A stretch of DNA of 64,000 bases from Pararge aegeria (taxonomy: Eukaryota; Arthropoda; Insecta; Lepidoptera; Nymphalidae): positions 9,052,001-9,116,000 of the forward strand of contig NC_053187.1 in assembly GCF_905163445.1 (NCBI RefSeq), written 5' to 3'. The notes beneath the pieces are model-generated. The model was not told the DNA's origin. It made no database searches and saw only the letters and a program-made list of their open reading frames with translations. Shown here one piece after another: positions 46,991-58,879 of the stretch (positions are counted from its first letter, which is position 1; every line of letters begins with the position of its first letter). The position numbers and the translations under genes were made by a program.

Positions 46991-47347
46991 CAACAAGAGA
47001 ATTATGTCTACACATTATCTCGTCAATCTCTATAGGAAATACGAGTAACGGGTAGAGATAATTATAACGTGGTTAGCCAGCCCTACTGGTCTAAGAAGAG
47101 CCCAAAATAAACTTACTGTGTTATACTCTTAAAGTATTAAAGCCTAATCTACCGAATCTCATCTCAATCTGAATTTCCGAGAGCCGCCAGATCCCCTTGT
47201 GGGTGAAGTAATACTTTTTTCCACTTATTAATTTGATTGTTATTATCGCACGCATTAACTGACCATTTGTTGCTGCAGATTACGACGGATTACTACACAT
47301 AATACATTGTGTATCAACCTGATATTCATTCTCAACATAAACTCGAT

Positions 47348-47715
47348 ATGTATTGCGCAAAATTGTAGCAACTGTAGCCTTAGTAAAAGATATTTTGTTC
47401 GCTCGCAATCGAGGTGTCGTTTTCGCATATCAAAGTAAAATGGACCTAATAGACCTGACTTTAGAGTCGAAAATCCTGTGCAACAGGTCTGGGGATATTT
47501 TTTCAAACGTTCTGTCAGAAATCTGTGATCAAGAATTGAATTGAAAAATGAATGAAATTATTGAATTGAATTTGAAGAATTGTCGGAAAAAGCCTTGACT
47601 ACACATAAATAAGATCAATTTTACCCTGATATTCAAGAATTTCCATACTCGAAACGACTCCTCGATTGCGAACGAGCAAATGCGTTTACTAAGGCTACTG
47701 CATATTGGTGCAAGA
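47348..47715. repeat. long imperfect inverted repeat (foldback element?)
   Basis: About 70-bp arms: 47370-47430 'ctgtagccttagtaaaagat...tcgcaatcgaggtgtcgttt' and the reverse complement of 47650-47705 'cagtagccttagtaaacgca...tcgcaatcgaggagtcgttt'. The loop is about 210 bp. Short ORFs across it have no domain. Confidence 0.75.
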
Positions 47716-47999
47716 CAAAGAGCGCCTTCGTTGAAACTGCGATCATTGTTGTCGATGCGCTCTATTAATCAGAACACAGTCACACTAATATCTAGAATAG
47801 GTAATCCTAGCCGAACTAATAACTATGCCTTCGTTGGAGTTTTCTACTTACAATCCATTTTAATTGGGGTTGTTCCATCCCAGGCCATGTACACTTTTAC
47901 AAAAATTAAGTCAAATGTAGAAAAATATAATGAAAAGCTACAAGGTGTCAAGGAATTTGTAAACTCCAGCTCCCATTTCGTCAAAACAACTAACTAGTT

Positions 48000-49135
48000 T
48001 TTACTCGTAGTTCATGTAATAGTACCTACTCCTCAGGTCACATTATATTATTAAGAAACCAATCATTTTCTAATAGCTTTCATTTGGTCCGTAAGTAATC
48101 GAATACAGTTTACACTGAGAAGTGAACCAAGTCGAGTCTCGAGAGAAAACAAACACTTTCGCTAAATGACCCACTCCAGTGAGATGTTTATGTTTCTAGA
48201 GTTCGTAAAAAGTTGAATCTTTAGGATACAGGGCTTAACTTCTGAGCTTCGGAATAATGTTAATATAATTAATGTAGGCCCAACAGATTAAAAATATTAT
48301 GAATTTTGGACTTAAACTTTGGCTTACCGACTTTTGAACATTTGCACAACAAGTACTATTTTGTAAAATAAAAATTAAATGTTATTTGCTCTTTTCTTGC
48401 TTACCCAATGTAATAATGTCAAAAAGTCTCAAAAGAGCCTTATATCATGGAAACCTTATGTAATAAGTATTCGCTAAATATAAGAATTTCAGAATAAACT
48501 AGAAATAAAGATTTCGTTGCACTTCATATTGTCTCTGTCATCTCTATACCAAAGATTTCATTACCCCAGTAATTGGTCGGCTTAGCTCATCCCTGCAATA
48601 TAAAACACACACACACACACACACATCCATGTACCAGTAGCAAGTAATTGAAATACTTTTCTTGACGTAAGTTGACTTCTTGTTATAAATTTGTATTTTT
48701 TTATTTGCTTTCAAACTACCTAGCTTATTATTAAAAAAAATTGAAATTCTGTTTTCGATTCTCAGTTTAAATAAAAAATTGTTTCAATAAAACTGTGTCT
48801 GTAGCCAATTATCACAGCCTTTATAATAACATTTAAGCATCTGAAACTGGATTTCGAAAGTTGTCAAAAATTATCTTAAATAAATTCAAGGCTAATCTTA
48901 CTCGTTAACTCATATGTATAAAAAACTCTACAACTTTCTTAATGACTGTTTTCCATAAGTCTAGACTTTCAGGCAAATATTTGAGACACATTTACATATT
49001 GTTAATAACGTTCTATCTTAATCGGTGTGTAATGGTTCTAATTTTGTAGAAATTTAAATTTAAATAAGTAAATTAAAAAGTAATTTTCATTTATTATTTT
49101 ATTTAATTATTTATGTATATTATTTTTTTATATAG
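48000..49135. other. gene-free stretch
   Basis: AT-rich, with a CA microsatellite at 48605-48626. No gene. Confidence 0.45.
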
Positions 49136-49139
49136 AATT

Positions 49140-49300
49140 GTGATTTCCCGTCTATCATTGCCTCATTCCATTAGTTAAGGTAGCCTGGAAGAGATCACTT
49201 TTAGTGATAAGGCCGCCTTTTGCATATAATTTATGTTGATGTAAGTGTTCCTGTGTGTGTTTCCTTTATTATGCCATAAAGTTGTTTAAATAAATAAATA
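49140..49300 (+). mobile_element. LINE 3' end (CR1/Jockey-like)
   Basis: 'ggtagcctggaagagatcac' + 'ttttagtgataaggccgcc' and a terminal AAATA run. The hairpin ATCACTTTTAGTGAT (49194-49208) replaces the ATCGCT/AGCGAT stem of the other copies. Confidence 0.75.
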
Positions 49301-49654
49301 AAGTCTAAAATTTTGCCACCCTTTTCCCAAGGTTATACTGATAGAAAGGTTTCAGTAAAACTTTGTGAAAAGAGGAGCACTACTTTTACATCTGTTAATT
49401 TAGTTTAGTTTAAAATTCATCTAGAACAGAATGTGGAACAATTATTATTTTATCAGTAATTATATGCTTGAGATTTATAGAAATAATTTACAAATTAGGT
49501 AATACTCATTTATAATATCTATAATAATTTTTGTGTTTTCTGTTCATCTAGATCGCATCTAGCCATCACGTCCATCGATCCTCGTTGTACTCTCAATTAC
49601 CATTTAAGCTTCGCAACTTGTAAATATCAGTACCTCTGACTCTTTTACGAATCT

Positions 49655-49701
49655 CCTAACTGGTGAATAATATCACGAAGAGATATTATTCACCAGTTAG
49701 G
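49655..49701. repeat. perfect hairpin, 20-bp arms
   Basis: CCTAACTGGTGAATAATATC (49655-49674) and its exact complement at 49682-49701 around ACGAAGA. Confidence 0.97.
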
Positions 49702-49849
49702 TTATCTCTAATCATAGCTCCCTCCTCGCTTTCGCTGCATAGCCTGCTGACTTTATTTTGGTATTTTTTATGACAGTAAAATAATGACGGTAGATCAGAA
49801 TACTGTTGTCCCCACCCCTCCTCCTTTTGCCACATCACATGATATAGCG

Positions 49850-50010
49850 TGATATCAGCGTCCTCTTCTGCGCTACCACTACCATGCACTGCAATTACCA
49901 ACTACCATTTACTGCGGTCACCAACTACGTGTTGATTATGGATAAACTCTCCCGCTGGAAAACCTTAAGTCCAGCAGTGGACTGTTATAGGCTATTGATA
50001 ATTCTTAACC
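49850..50010 (-). mobile_element. dispersed repeat, minus copy
   Basis: 'taagtccagcagtggactgt' + 'tataggctattgat' is the reverse complement of the start of the repeat at 35975. Diverged sequence precedes it. Confidence 0.6.
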
Positions 50011-50543
50011 ACAATATGTGACGCAAAAGTTTGCGAACCTTATAATGATGATGTACACCGAGGAAAGTATGTAGAACTTATTCTCAAGGGTGCTATCCCG
50101 GCGCGTCAGATGATCGTAGAAAGGATGCGTCGAGTACACAATAAAGTTTATATTTGTCTCAAAGCGTTTTAAAAAAGATTAAAACCGCCCAAAATAATCT
50201 GTAATGTTCATATTCAGTTTTTATTTTATCCCCATACTATTGTAATAAACTATTTAAAAAAACGTATTTCACATTTTCGTTAAAGGTAACTTTGACATTT
50301 TTTATTGGGAAAACATTATTGAATGTATTAATACAGTTTTATTGTACACCACATAAACGTACAGAAAAATTGAAAATAAAAATTTAACATCGCTACATAT
50401 CGATTTCTTTGAGGCAACCAACACAACAGAACACAACTCAAGAATGAATGGAATCGTATAAAGCGGACAACTAATCCAACAAAGTCAGAAATATAGCCAC
50501 GATTAACACGATTAATATTTTGTTATTATTATTGTTATTATTA

Positions 50544-50592
50544 TTTCTATTTTGTCACGATTATTAGCGAAAAAATCGTGACAAAATAGAAA
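50544..50592. repeat. perfect hairpin, 19-bp arms
   Basis: TTTCTATTTTGTCACGATT (50544-50562) and its exact complement at 50574-50592, 11-nt loop. It follows a short ATT-rich run. Confidence 0.96.
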
Positions 50593-51019
50593 AGAAACAA
50601 AAAGATAGAGTACACTTAGCACCTTGGAGTATTTTCCGACTGAAAGTTTTTAAAATTTAAAATCGAACAACTATTCCCTTTGATTTCCGCTGTCGCTACT
50701 AGGCCACACTGCCATCAGGTAAAGAACAGAGTTTATTGATGTTTTTCCTTTATAGCTATGTATGCATCCAAATATTGTTTTAATTTGCATTAAATTATGT
50801 GACATCTGTAGTAAATCGCTGAGCATCTGTCTCGGTTACAGACTATTATGTAACTGTGTCAGTGGGAGTCGAGGTCAATGCAATGTTTACTTGGTCGTAT
50901 TGACCATAATTTATAGACTGACCGACTCTCTTCTTCAAAATTTTTATTTTACTACTGGTAAAAATATTTAAAGTTGCTTCTCTGTCTGAACTCCGAGTGC
51001 GTCGTCCCATCATCAATTA

Positions 51020-51245
51020 TCATCATATTAGGCCACGAAAGGATTTGCCCATAATCCTAACGCTGGGCAAAAGGGTTGGTGATCGCAGTATATATACATA
51101 TGGTAGTAGTAGCACAAAGGACGCTGCTGCCCATTTTCCTTTATATTTGCTTATTCGCCTCGTATGACACCCGCGGGAAGAAGAGGGATTGTGGCAACTG
51201 TATTCTAATATGCTGAAACCACTCGGCACCTTCGTCACATCGTGA
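51020..51245 (+). mobile_element. dispersed repeat, plus copy
   Basis: 'taggccacgaaaggatttgc', 'taacgctgggcaaaagg', 'gacgctgctgcccat', 'gacacccgcgggaagaagag'. This is an uninterrupted relative of the repeats at 3915 and 35975. Confidence 0.65.
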
Positions 51246-51304
51246 GTGTAACAACAACTCTCGTGATGGAACGAACTCTAGGCCAAAAATTACCAGTATA
51301 TTTT

Positions 51305-51775
51305 TATAGAAACACTAGCTGTTGCCCGCGACTTCGTCTGCGTTTGTCTCAGACACATGGACATTAAATTTAGGAGTAGATATACTGAAATTTTTAAGTT
51401 TTGTATTCTTATAAAAAAAAAATCTATACGCATAAACAATATCTGAAAAGAACTGTCTGACCTCCTATCAGTCTCAGCTCCTCCTATCACTTACAAAAAA
51501 TCGAATCGAAATCGCATTGTTAGTTGATTTATATGCTAAAGGTTAACGAAGAACATTTCTATATTTTTTTTATATACTTGTGTAAAATCGTCAAACTTTT
51601 TCATCACCTCTCCCAAAGAAACTGAGCTTAATTTCGGAATAATAGTATCCTATATTACTTCTATTTCCTCCAAGAATATGTTTCTAAAGTTTCATGATGA
51701 TCGGTTCAGTAGTTTTTGCGTCAAAGCGTAACAAACAAACTTACATTCACATTTATAATATAAGTAGGAATACCC
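51305..51775 (+). mobile_element. Lep1/Helitron-like element
   Basis: Begins 'ctagctgttgcccgcgactt' + 'cgtctgcg' and ends 'ttcacatttataatataagt' + 'agga', with 'catgatgatcggttcagtag' in the middle. Non-coding. Confidence 0.65.
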
Positions 51776-51884
51776 TTACCTACAATAGGTTACGCAAAAG
51801 TTCGCGGTCCCTATATGATGACGTACAAAAAGATAAGTATTTTGAGCGCAGTTAAGTTTACTATCGTGATCATAATCAAGCTTT

Positions 51885-51950
51885 CAGCGGCCCACTACAG
51901 GCACACACGGGTCTCCGAATGTGAAGGGCCTTACCACTATCAGCGCTTTT
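51885..51950 (-). mobile_element. SINE (family 2) tail fragment
   Basis: 'cagcggcccactacaggcac' + 'acacgggtctccgaatgtga' + 'agggcctt' matches the tail side of the copy at 58560-58870. Confidence 0.6.
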
Positions 51951-52867
51951 AAGATACTAAGAACGAAGTAATAAGAAGAAAGAAAAAAATCTTTACTAAC
52001 AAACCATAGCAAAATCTTTAAGCATAGGGTGTTACCCCAGCGCGTCCACTCATTTCAAATTTTCAATAACTTTAAAGAGCGGTTTACCCGCGACGCGTAA
52101 GCTTCTGATAAGTTTCCTTGACACAACTTTCTTCCACCTTTCTACACAATATATCTCGATGCATGCATCACGTCGGCCGAATGCGCTTTAACATCGTTTG
52201 CTCAGATACTAAGAAGAATTGGACTATCAAATAAAAAAGTTTTTCAAAATTAACTGGTTAACTACCACTAAAATATACTACTGAACGAGCTACAACACAG
52301 ATTAGGTCATTCAAATAAAATACCAACTTTTCAGCTTTTTTTGTTAGTATAGATTAGTGATATACCTAACATGTGTATTGGTTTGTCGTTAGAGGTCATT
52401 TTAGCTATTAAAATGTGAAATGTTAAATTACATTGAAAATATATGCAAAAAAAAACATTTATTTTTCAGTGTCCGTTTCTTACCACTTTTAGTATGACCT
52501 ATCGTGCTATTGTAAGAACAAGTGTAGGTACCTACTTCTGCAAATGGCTTTACAATTCAAATAATGGACAGATAATGAGATTCGTTCCATATTATTGCTG
52601 CACAAGTATTTAGATTTTTTTAAAGTAGAACTTTCTCCGCGTCTTTAACCTCTTTCTCAGTATAGTATTTCTTGTTAATGAAATAAACATCAGTTTTACC
52701 CTGAAGTCTTATATTTCATCTCCATGGCTAACGTATCGATAACAATCGACTTCACCTTTCTACCCAAACAATGCTACTTCTCTGTCGGTTCATAGATCTG
52801 AAGAAAACATAATGGTATAATAAAATGTAAAATACAAAACAACCAAGATAAACTTTATTTTATTTTA

Positions 52868-52912
52868 TATACAAGAGAACGTTGCTAATGGACAGCAACG
52901 TTCTCTTGTATA
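52868..52912. repeat. perfect hairpin, 19-bp arms
   Basis: TATACAAGAGAACGTTGCT (52868-52886) and its exact complement at 52894-52912 around AATGGAC. A direct repeat ('agtaggtgcctac', two copies) follows immediately. Confidence 0.97.
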
Positions 52913-52949
52913 CGTTACAGTAGGTGCCTACTCAAGTTATAGTAGGTGC

Positions 52950-54130
52950 CTACAATAACTTTATGCAGACGAGCTTTTTCTTATTCAAAGCCGTATGAAT
53001 TCCATTCACGTTCAACCTTTCTTCTTCTTCTTCCCTTTCATATTTACGGTACAAGTTAACCCTATTTTTTTTTTATGTGCTTTGGTGAAGATACAGATGT
53101 TGTATAATTCACTGTGTATTTAAGTATGGCAATACTTCCGATAGAGAATGGAAAAAAAAATTACAGATTTCTAAAAACTTTTCTTGAAGTCGAAGCGCTA
53201 AATGGATTTCATAGATACTTTTACGGTTACGTTTTCCCATAACGAAAAACAATTGCAACATAGCGAAAAATATTTTTTCCCATATATCCTTTTTCATATA
53301 GAATATGTAACGTAGGTACATGTATTTATAATCGAAGAAAATATACCCACATACTTTTAAATTGCTTTTAACCAGTTCCAGCGAGTGCAAATTTACCAGC
53401 ACCTACGCGAGCTTTCAGTGTTGACAATATAAAAGTGACAGTGGCAACTACATAGAGAAAGCGTCAAGTGCATTTACCCCATGTACAACAAAAAGGCATA
53501 TCTACAGTTAAAATTTACCGTTAAAATGCGAAACTTGGGCAAAAAAACAGTTGCACTTTTGCTTGAGATTACTTTTTGCTTGCGGCATTAATAAAATACG
53601 CATAATGAAATTGGACCTTCCTTTTCTCTTATGCCTACATAAATAATATGTGTAGGTACACATTATCGTATACAATTTTGATGTCTATATAACGCAATCA
53701 CTTCAATGCAAACACCTGGCAAAATGGATTTAAGGTCTCCAATTCAACTTTTTATTAATTAAAGCAATATTTAAGCTACTAAAATTGACTTCATAGAAAA
53801 CTCTTTTCTCAAATATATCGCACTAAAGTTTAACATTAAACACGTACACTTTTAATTATAACAATATTTTAGAAGTTACATAACTTGAAATGATCGGTTT
53901 CAATACATCATATATTATATAGTAGATAACTACAATTATAAATTGTCTAGACTCTAGATATCTCATCCGGTTTAACATGTTACATAACTAGTAATATTAA
54001 CTAATAGCTCTGTAGCTTTTTAAAATTATTAAATAAATTTAGTATTTATTTAAGTTTTACCTGCACATTAGATCGCAATCGCTTCTCTTTAGCATCCGCT
54101 ATCATTTGAATAACGCTTTCTGTCTTTGTA
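52950..54130. other. gene-free stretch
   Basis: AT-rich. A 97-codon minus ORF (53109-53402) is Phe/Lys-rich with no family signature. There is a short 10-bp AT hairpin at 54029-54053. Confidence 0.4.
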
Positions 54131-54139
54131 TTATGTTAA

Positions 54140-54265
54140 ATTCAAAATTCAAAATTCATTTATTTCAAGTAGGCCTAATACAAGCACTTTTGAAACGTCA
54201 GGTCTTTCTGTGTGTAGTGACTCTACCACCGGTTCGGAAGGCAAGGTTAAAGATAAAAATCGTTA
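54140..54265. mobile_element. dispersed repeat 'ttcatttatttcaagtaggc'
   Basis: 'attcatttatttcaagtagg' + 'cctaatacaagcacttttga' + 'aacgtcaggtc', then 'ctctaccaccggttcggaag'. A second copy is at 56466-56560. This resembles a 3' end of a lepidopteran LINE read on its minus strand. Confidence 0.6.
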
Positions 54266-55420
54266 AAAGACAATACATTATACATGTTTATGTATTATCT
54301 ATAGTTATAATAGAACTGTCTGATTACTATGGAATTTTCCTTCTTTAAATATATTTAGAAAATTAAAAAGGACTCTTATTTTGATACACAAAAGTCATGC
54401 CAATTCTCGTTGAAGCTAGCAAAGTTACCCATCCAATTACTGACTAATGTATCTATATTATTTGCAGGCATTTTGTTACTTAAAAAAATAAAGGTAGGTT
54501 AGGTAAACTGAAAACCCCGGGACGATCATTTACGGTTGGCAATGTTTTTGTGATAGCAGGTTTGAAATACTGGGTGATGGAAACTCCACTTTTTCGCTTA
54601 CACCTCAGTCAATTGTTGAGAAGATTTAAAAAAAGTTGCATCGATACTGCTTAATATTTTAGATTTGTATGTTTTTCAGTCTGAAACTGCGTCAACTGTT
54701 AGAAGAAATATCGTGATATTGAGCCTGTTGGCTTATATTCAGAAGATGAATTTTATGATGACGTTGAAGATGGATAAATATAATAGGTATTTATTCAGGT
54801 CGCAACACTTAATAAATTATAAAATTATAGAAATACTATATAAAGAAAATTGCTTCGATATTTAAATATATGTATATTGGGTCATTATTTTTCATTAGAG
54901 TAACATCATTGCAAACCATCCAACTACCTTTAGAACAAAATTGTATTATGTCTTCCAAAATTCTTGTTTACATTCTTCAACAAAAAATTTATGACTAAGA
55001 ATTTTTGGCCATCAGCTTCTCGTGATCCGTAGTTAATCAAGCAAATCCCTAGACTAACGAGGCAGTTAGTAGTATAGTAGAAACATACTATTACCTTCTT
55101 CATAACGCGTCGCACCTAAAATACTCGCAAACGAACCTAGTAGGTACTGACATAGTATTATGTCGCACAGCATTTGGCGACTAAATTGAAATCACCCTAA
55201 CGAAAGGCTAAAAATAACTCAAACTAAGCAGATATAACTAGGTTCTACACCTTAAGAACGAGTCAAGTGCCTTTCTCAGACTTGTTTTTCCACTTTCGCT
55301 TTATAAACTTTTAATGAGTTCATTCTCCTAAACTTGTACCTACGGGGACTCTACTGACATATATTATTACGTACTAGTTTCCGCACGCAACTTCTTTCGT
55401 GTAAAATTGTATTCGTTAAG
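54266..55420. other. gene-free stretch
   Basis: No gene or known repeat recognised. Confidence 0.4.
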
Positions 55421-55424
55421 TGAT

Positions 55425-55590
55425 AAGTCCCGGGTTCGAACCCAAGCGTGGAAAAATTGAAAATTTGGAATTTCAGAATTTTCTCTAGTTTGGTTCGGTC
55501 AGGCTTTGACCGTGGTGCCCAGCGATTTAGCGTTGCGGTATGAGAAAGGTAAAGGCGCTACCATTTTAGACTGATTCGGAATTATGTTGA
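55425..55590 (+). mobile_element. tRNA-derived SINE (family 1), partial
   Basis: B box 'gggttcgaacccaag', body 'aaatttggaatttcagaatt', 'ggctttgaccgtggtgccca', and the tail start 'gctaccattttagactgatt'. Confidence 0.7.
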
Positions 55591-56465
55591 AATCGATTAG
55601 TCGTTTTTTTGAGTAAATGTGTATTGACTTGTCCAAATATCTTTACAAACTTTTATAGTTATAATGAGATAATTCTATAAATTCCGGCACAACCTGGAAG
55701 ATAATTCACATTTTAAACCTCTAAAAATAAGTACTAGAACAATAAAATACCGAGGTGGAAATTCATAAAAGAATATTCAGGTCTACAATATCACGAAAAC
55801 CAATCTTAGAGGATGAAGTTAGTATGTACGTGTGTAATAATTAAGATCAACTGGTTTCATCTACTTCAACACATTTCAGTTGAGTCTAATTATTCATTAA
55901 AAAAAAAACAATACTGGTGCTAATATGATATTAATACTGAGTAAAAATTATATTAAATAACTCGGTGTCTAAGAAACACTCTATAGCGAGGGCGCACCAT
56001 GCGATGTAGCAGCGAGGCGATTCAAACTTGCAACTGAAATTGAATTTTTTCCTTTAATTTTTTTTAACTATTGTCGTTAGCTGTACGTATTTTGATTCCC
56101 TAGTTATTTAGATTCGGAGAGAATAAAGTGATATAAAGTAGGTATTTATGGGAATCTATGTAAATCATAATACTAACAGACATACTATTTCCTTCAATAT
56201 AGGATGTTCTAGATAACGTACACACGCGTAGATCGTGAATGATGACCACATTTGAAATAACATGAAATCTTTTTATGTATTCATTTTATTCATAGTGCGG
56301 CACAAATTCGTGATGTACAAACGAGCTTATATTTTGCCGAAATGTACAAATTATGTGAAATATAAGAAAACACATTATTTATGCAGCCTTAGAAAGGGGC
56401 CCCGAAACACAAATACAAAATCAACATTTTGGTCATTACCACATTTTAATAAGGTATACTAATAA

Positions 56466-56560
56466 GAATTCATTTATTTCAAGTAGGCCTACTTAATAAA
56501 CACTTTTGAAAAGTCAGGTATGTCTGTTCGTAGTGACATTTGTTGATTATTACCTGTTTT
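56466..56560. mobile_element. dispersed repeat 'ttcatttatttcaagtaggc', second copy
   Basis: Matches 54140-54200 in its first 60 bases and then diverges. Confidence 0.6.
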
Positions 56561-56768
56561 TGGTTACTTAGCTTCCTATTGCAATCCTTATTTCTTTACT
56601 TACATTATATAGGATGTAATATGTGTAGATATGTGTGCTGGTTAGGCCCTTAATCGTGCAGCAACAAAGCAATAGATAGACGTAATTTTTTTGGAGAGGG
56701 ATTTTTTAAGGGCTTGTTATCTCAATGAAATCCTCGGTTTCAATGGCTTCGATAAATAATAAAACAGA

Positions 56769-56977
56769 AAATGGCGTGCATTGCATAGAGGTTATGCTCA
56801 GGGTATGCGGATGATATAAAATGAAGAAAATCTTCTGTACGAGTTATAAATACTTAAGGGTAGGCTTTTAATAACTCTTACAATGCCTATCCTTCAGTTT
56901 TTTATAACTCGTACTGGAAATTTTCGTAATTTTATATTATCTGCATACCCTGTTCATATCCTATATGCACGCCACTG
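56769..56977. mobile_element. hAT-like MITE, copy 4 (long foldback form)
   Basis: The interior is clearly homologous to copy 3 ('ctgtacgagttataaatact' + 'taaggg', 'ttataactcgtactgg') and it ends 'atgcacgccactg'. The left end is decayed (aaATGGCGTGCA). No target duplication is visible. Confidence 0.8.
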
Positions 56978-56979
56978 CG

Positions 56980-58240
56980 TGACGCTGTCAATCGATTTTG
57001 AAACTTATTTTCTGTTATTGCTAAACAAAACGATGAGTTTGCTTAACGTCGATAGGTCAAAAAACGATAGTGGATCATGAACCTGAGTATATAATAAATA
57101 AGTTATATTCTATATTTTTTACGTATTTTTCTCTTAGATGTATTGGACTGCAAACAAATACATTATTGAATGATGGGCATATATCTAAATACCGATCTTC
57201 TTGTATTTTGTTATTACCTACCTAGAGGTACCTACCTGTAGATACTAAAGTGTTTATACGAAGATAATATTCTCTATACCAAAAAACTATCAATTTATAT
57301 AAATACAACTTTTGTATTTATTTTTCGAAGGAAATTATGAAAACGAGTGCAATCGAATAGAGCGGGCGAGCGAAGCCTAGTGTATAGCTTGTTTGAATAA
57401 TTATTGTGAACAGACAATAGATATGAAGTCACACACAGGAGTCTTATCAAATGATAAAACATCAATAAGTATGTCGTAAAACTCTTATATAATACAACAT
57501 GCTGTTACATTCATGCCAAGGTTACTTTACGAATGTTTGCAAACGAGAAAATGATGATTTGCAGACTTTGACCATCGATTTCTCACAAAGGTCGAAAGCC
57601 TAATTTATTATGCAACTTAGTAGTGTCAAATGATAAGACTGACTGATTAATATTTACTTAATTATATGAATAAAATTGCAACTTGCGCTAAAAAGGATGT
57701 TCAACCTGTGCTAAGAAAGTATTCGATTCCCAGTTTTAGCCAAAATAGTGTGGTTAGGTTACTGGGTGTTTCTGTGTAATCGTTACTTAGTACGAGTTTG
57801 GAGTTAGCACTATCTAGCCCAAAGCCACAGAGAGCACGTGAATAGACACGTGCTATAAACAACAAAGAGTGATAATTGTTTATGGAGCCCGCTAACTCAC
57901 AATGGAGCAGCATGTAGGTTTTTAACTCTTCATTTCGGTTTCGGGAAACGGTTTTTTTATATAAAGATAAATTTATTTTGCAAAGTTTTATAACAGTAAA
58001 ATCCGAAAGATAGGTACCGTTGGCCGTTGGCTGTTTATCTAATAACAGTTATTTTGGAATAATCTTAAACCGTAAAATAAGTTACAATGTTATTCGGTAG
58101 ATATACCTAAGATTAATGTGTATTCTACAACATAAGTAATCATAAACTCATATAAATAGTGCACTGCACAAAACGAATAGGTACATATTTTTAATTAACT
58201 CCTAAAAGTGTATTGGGATCTGAAGTTCAAATTCCTGATT
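56980..58240. other. gene-free stretch
   Basis: Short ORFs only. A small palindrome AGCACGTG...CACGTGCT lies near 57833. A word 'gagcgggcgagcgaagcc' near 57360 is a Lep1-like trace. Confidence 0.4.
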
Positions 58241-58244
58241 TTTA

Positions 58245-58465
58245 TTATCCTTACTAATATTATAAATGCGAAAGTGTGTTTGGATATTTGTTTATGTGTC
58301 AGTCCTTCTTCCACGCCCTCACTTAGAAACTAATCTACTTGATTTTTGGCATAAACTTAGTTGAAAGGAAGGAGAGTAACATAGGCGACTTTTTGGCCCA
58401 GGAAAACGAATAGTTCCCGGGGGATTTGTAAAAATACGTAATAAACACGGACAAAGAAAGCGTTA
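58245..58465 (-). mobile_element. Lep1/Helitron-like element (minus)
   Basis: 'ccttactaatattataaatg' + 'cgaaagtgtgtttgg' is the reverse complement of the Lep1 terminal core. The remainder ('gtcagtccttcttccacgcc', 'aactaatctacttgattttt') belongs to the same composite repeat. Confidence 0.6.
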
Positions 58466-58559
58466 ATCTATTTCGTATAATTTTATCCTGATTTAATTAT
58501 TACGGTTAAGGAATCAACTCACTGTCTCAACAAATCATCGGTGCAATATAGTTTATTTA

Positions 58560-58875
58560 TTATCATCGTCATTATATAAAACCACAACCGGCCCACTACA
58601 TGGCACGGGTCTCCTCCAACAAAGAGATTGGGTTAAGGCCTTAACCACGATGGCCCAGTGTAGATTGGTGGACTCCACATACCTTTGAGAACTTTATAGA
58701 GAACTCTCAGACATGCAGGTTTCCTTATGATGTTTTCCTCCACCATTGAAGCAAGTGGTATTTTAATTGCTATAAAGCGCACATAACTTAGAAAAGTTAG
58801 AGGTGCGTGCTGGGATTCGAACTTGGCCCCCCGAAAGTGAAGCCGAAGTGAACCCACTGGTCTATCACCATTTAA
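58560..58875 (-). mobile_element. tRNA-derived SINE (family 2), near full length
   Basis: Reverse strand head: 'gatagaccagtgggttcact' (A box-like) and 'caagttcgaatcccagcacg' (B box). The body has 'ggaaacctgcatgtctgaga' and 'gtggagtccaccaatctaca'. The tail is 'acccgtgccatgtagtgggc'. Fragments are at 17785, 40515 and 51885. Confidence 0.75.
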
Positions 58876-58879
58876 TGAA

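Noticed and set aside
47680..47997. 105-codon plus ORF starting in the 47.3-47.7 kb foldback
   Set aside because: It begins inside a repeat arm and shows no family features.
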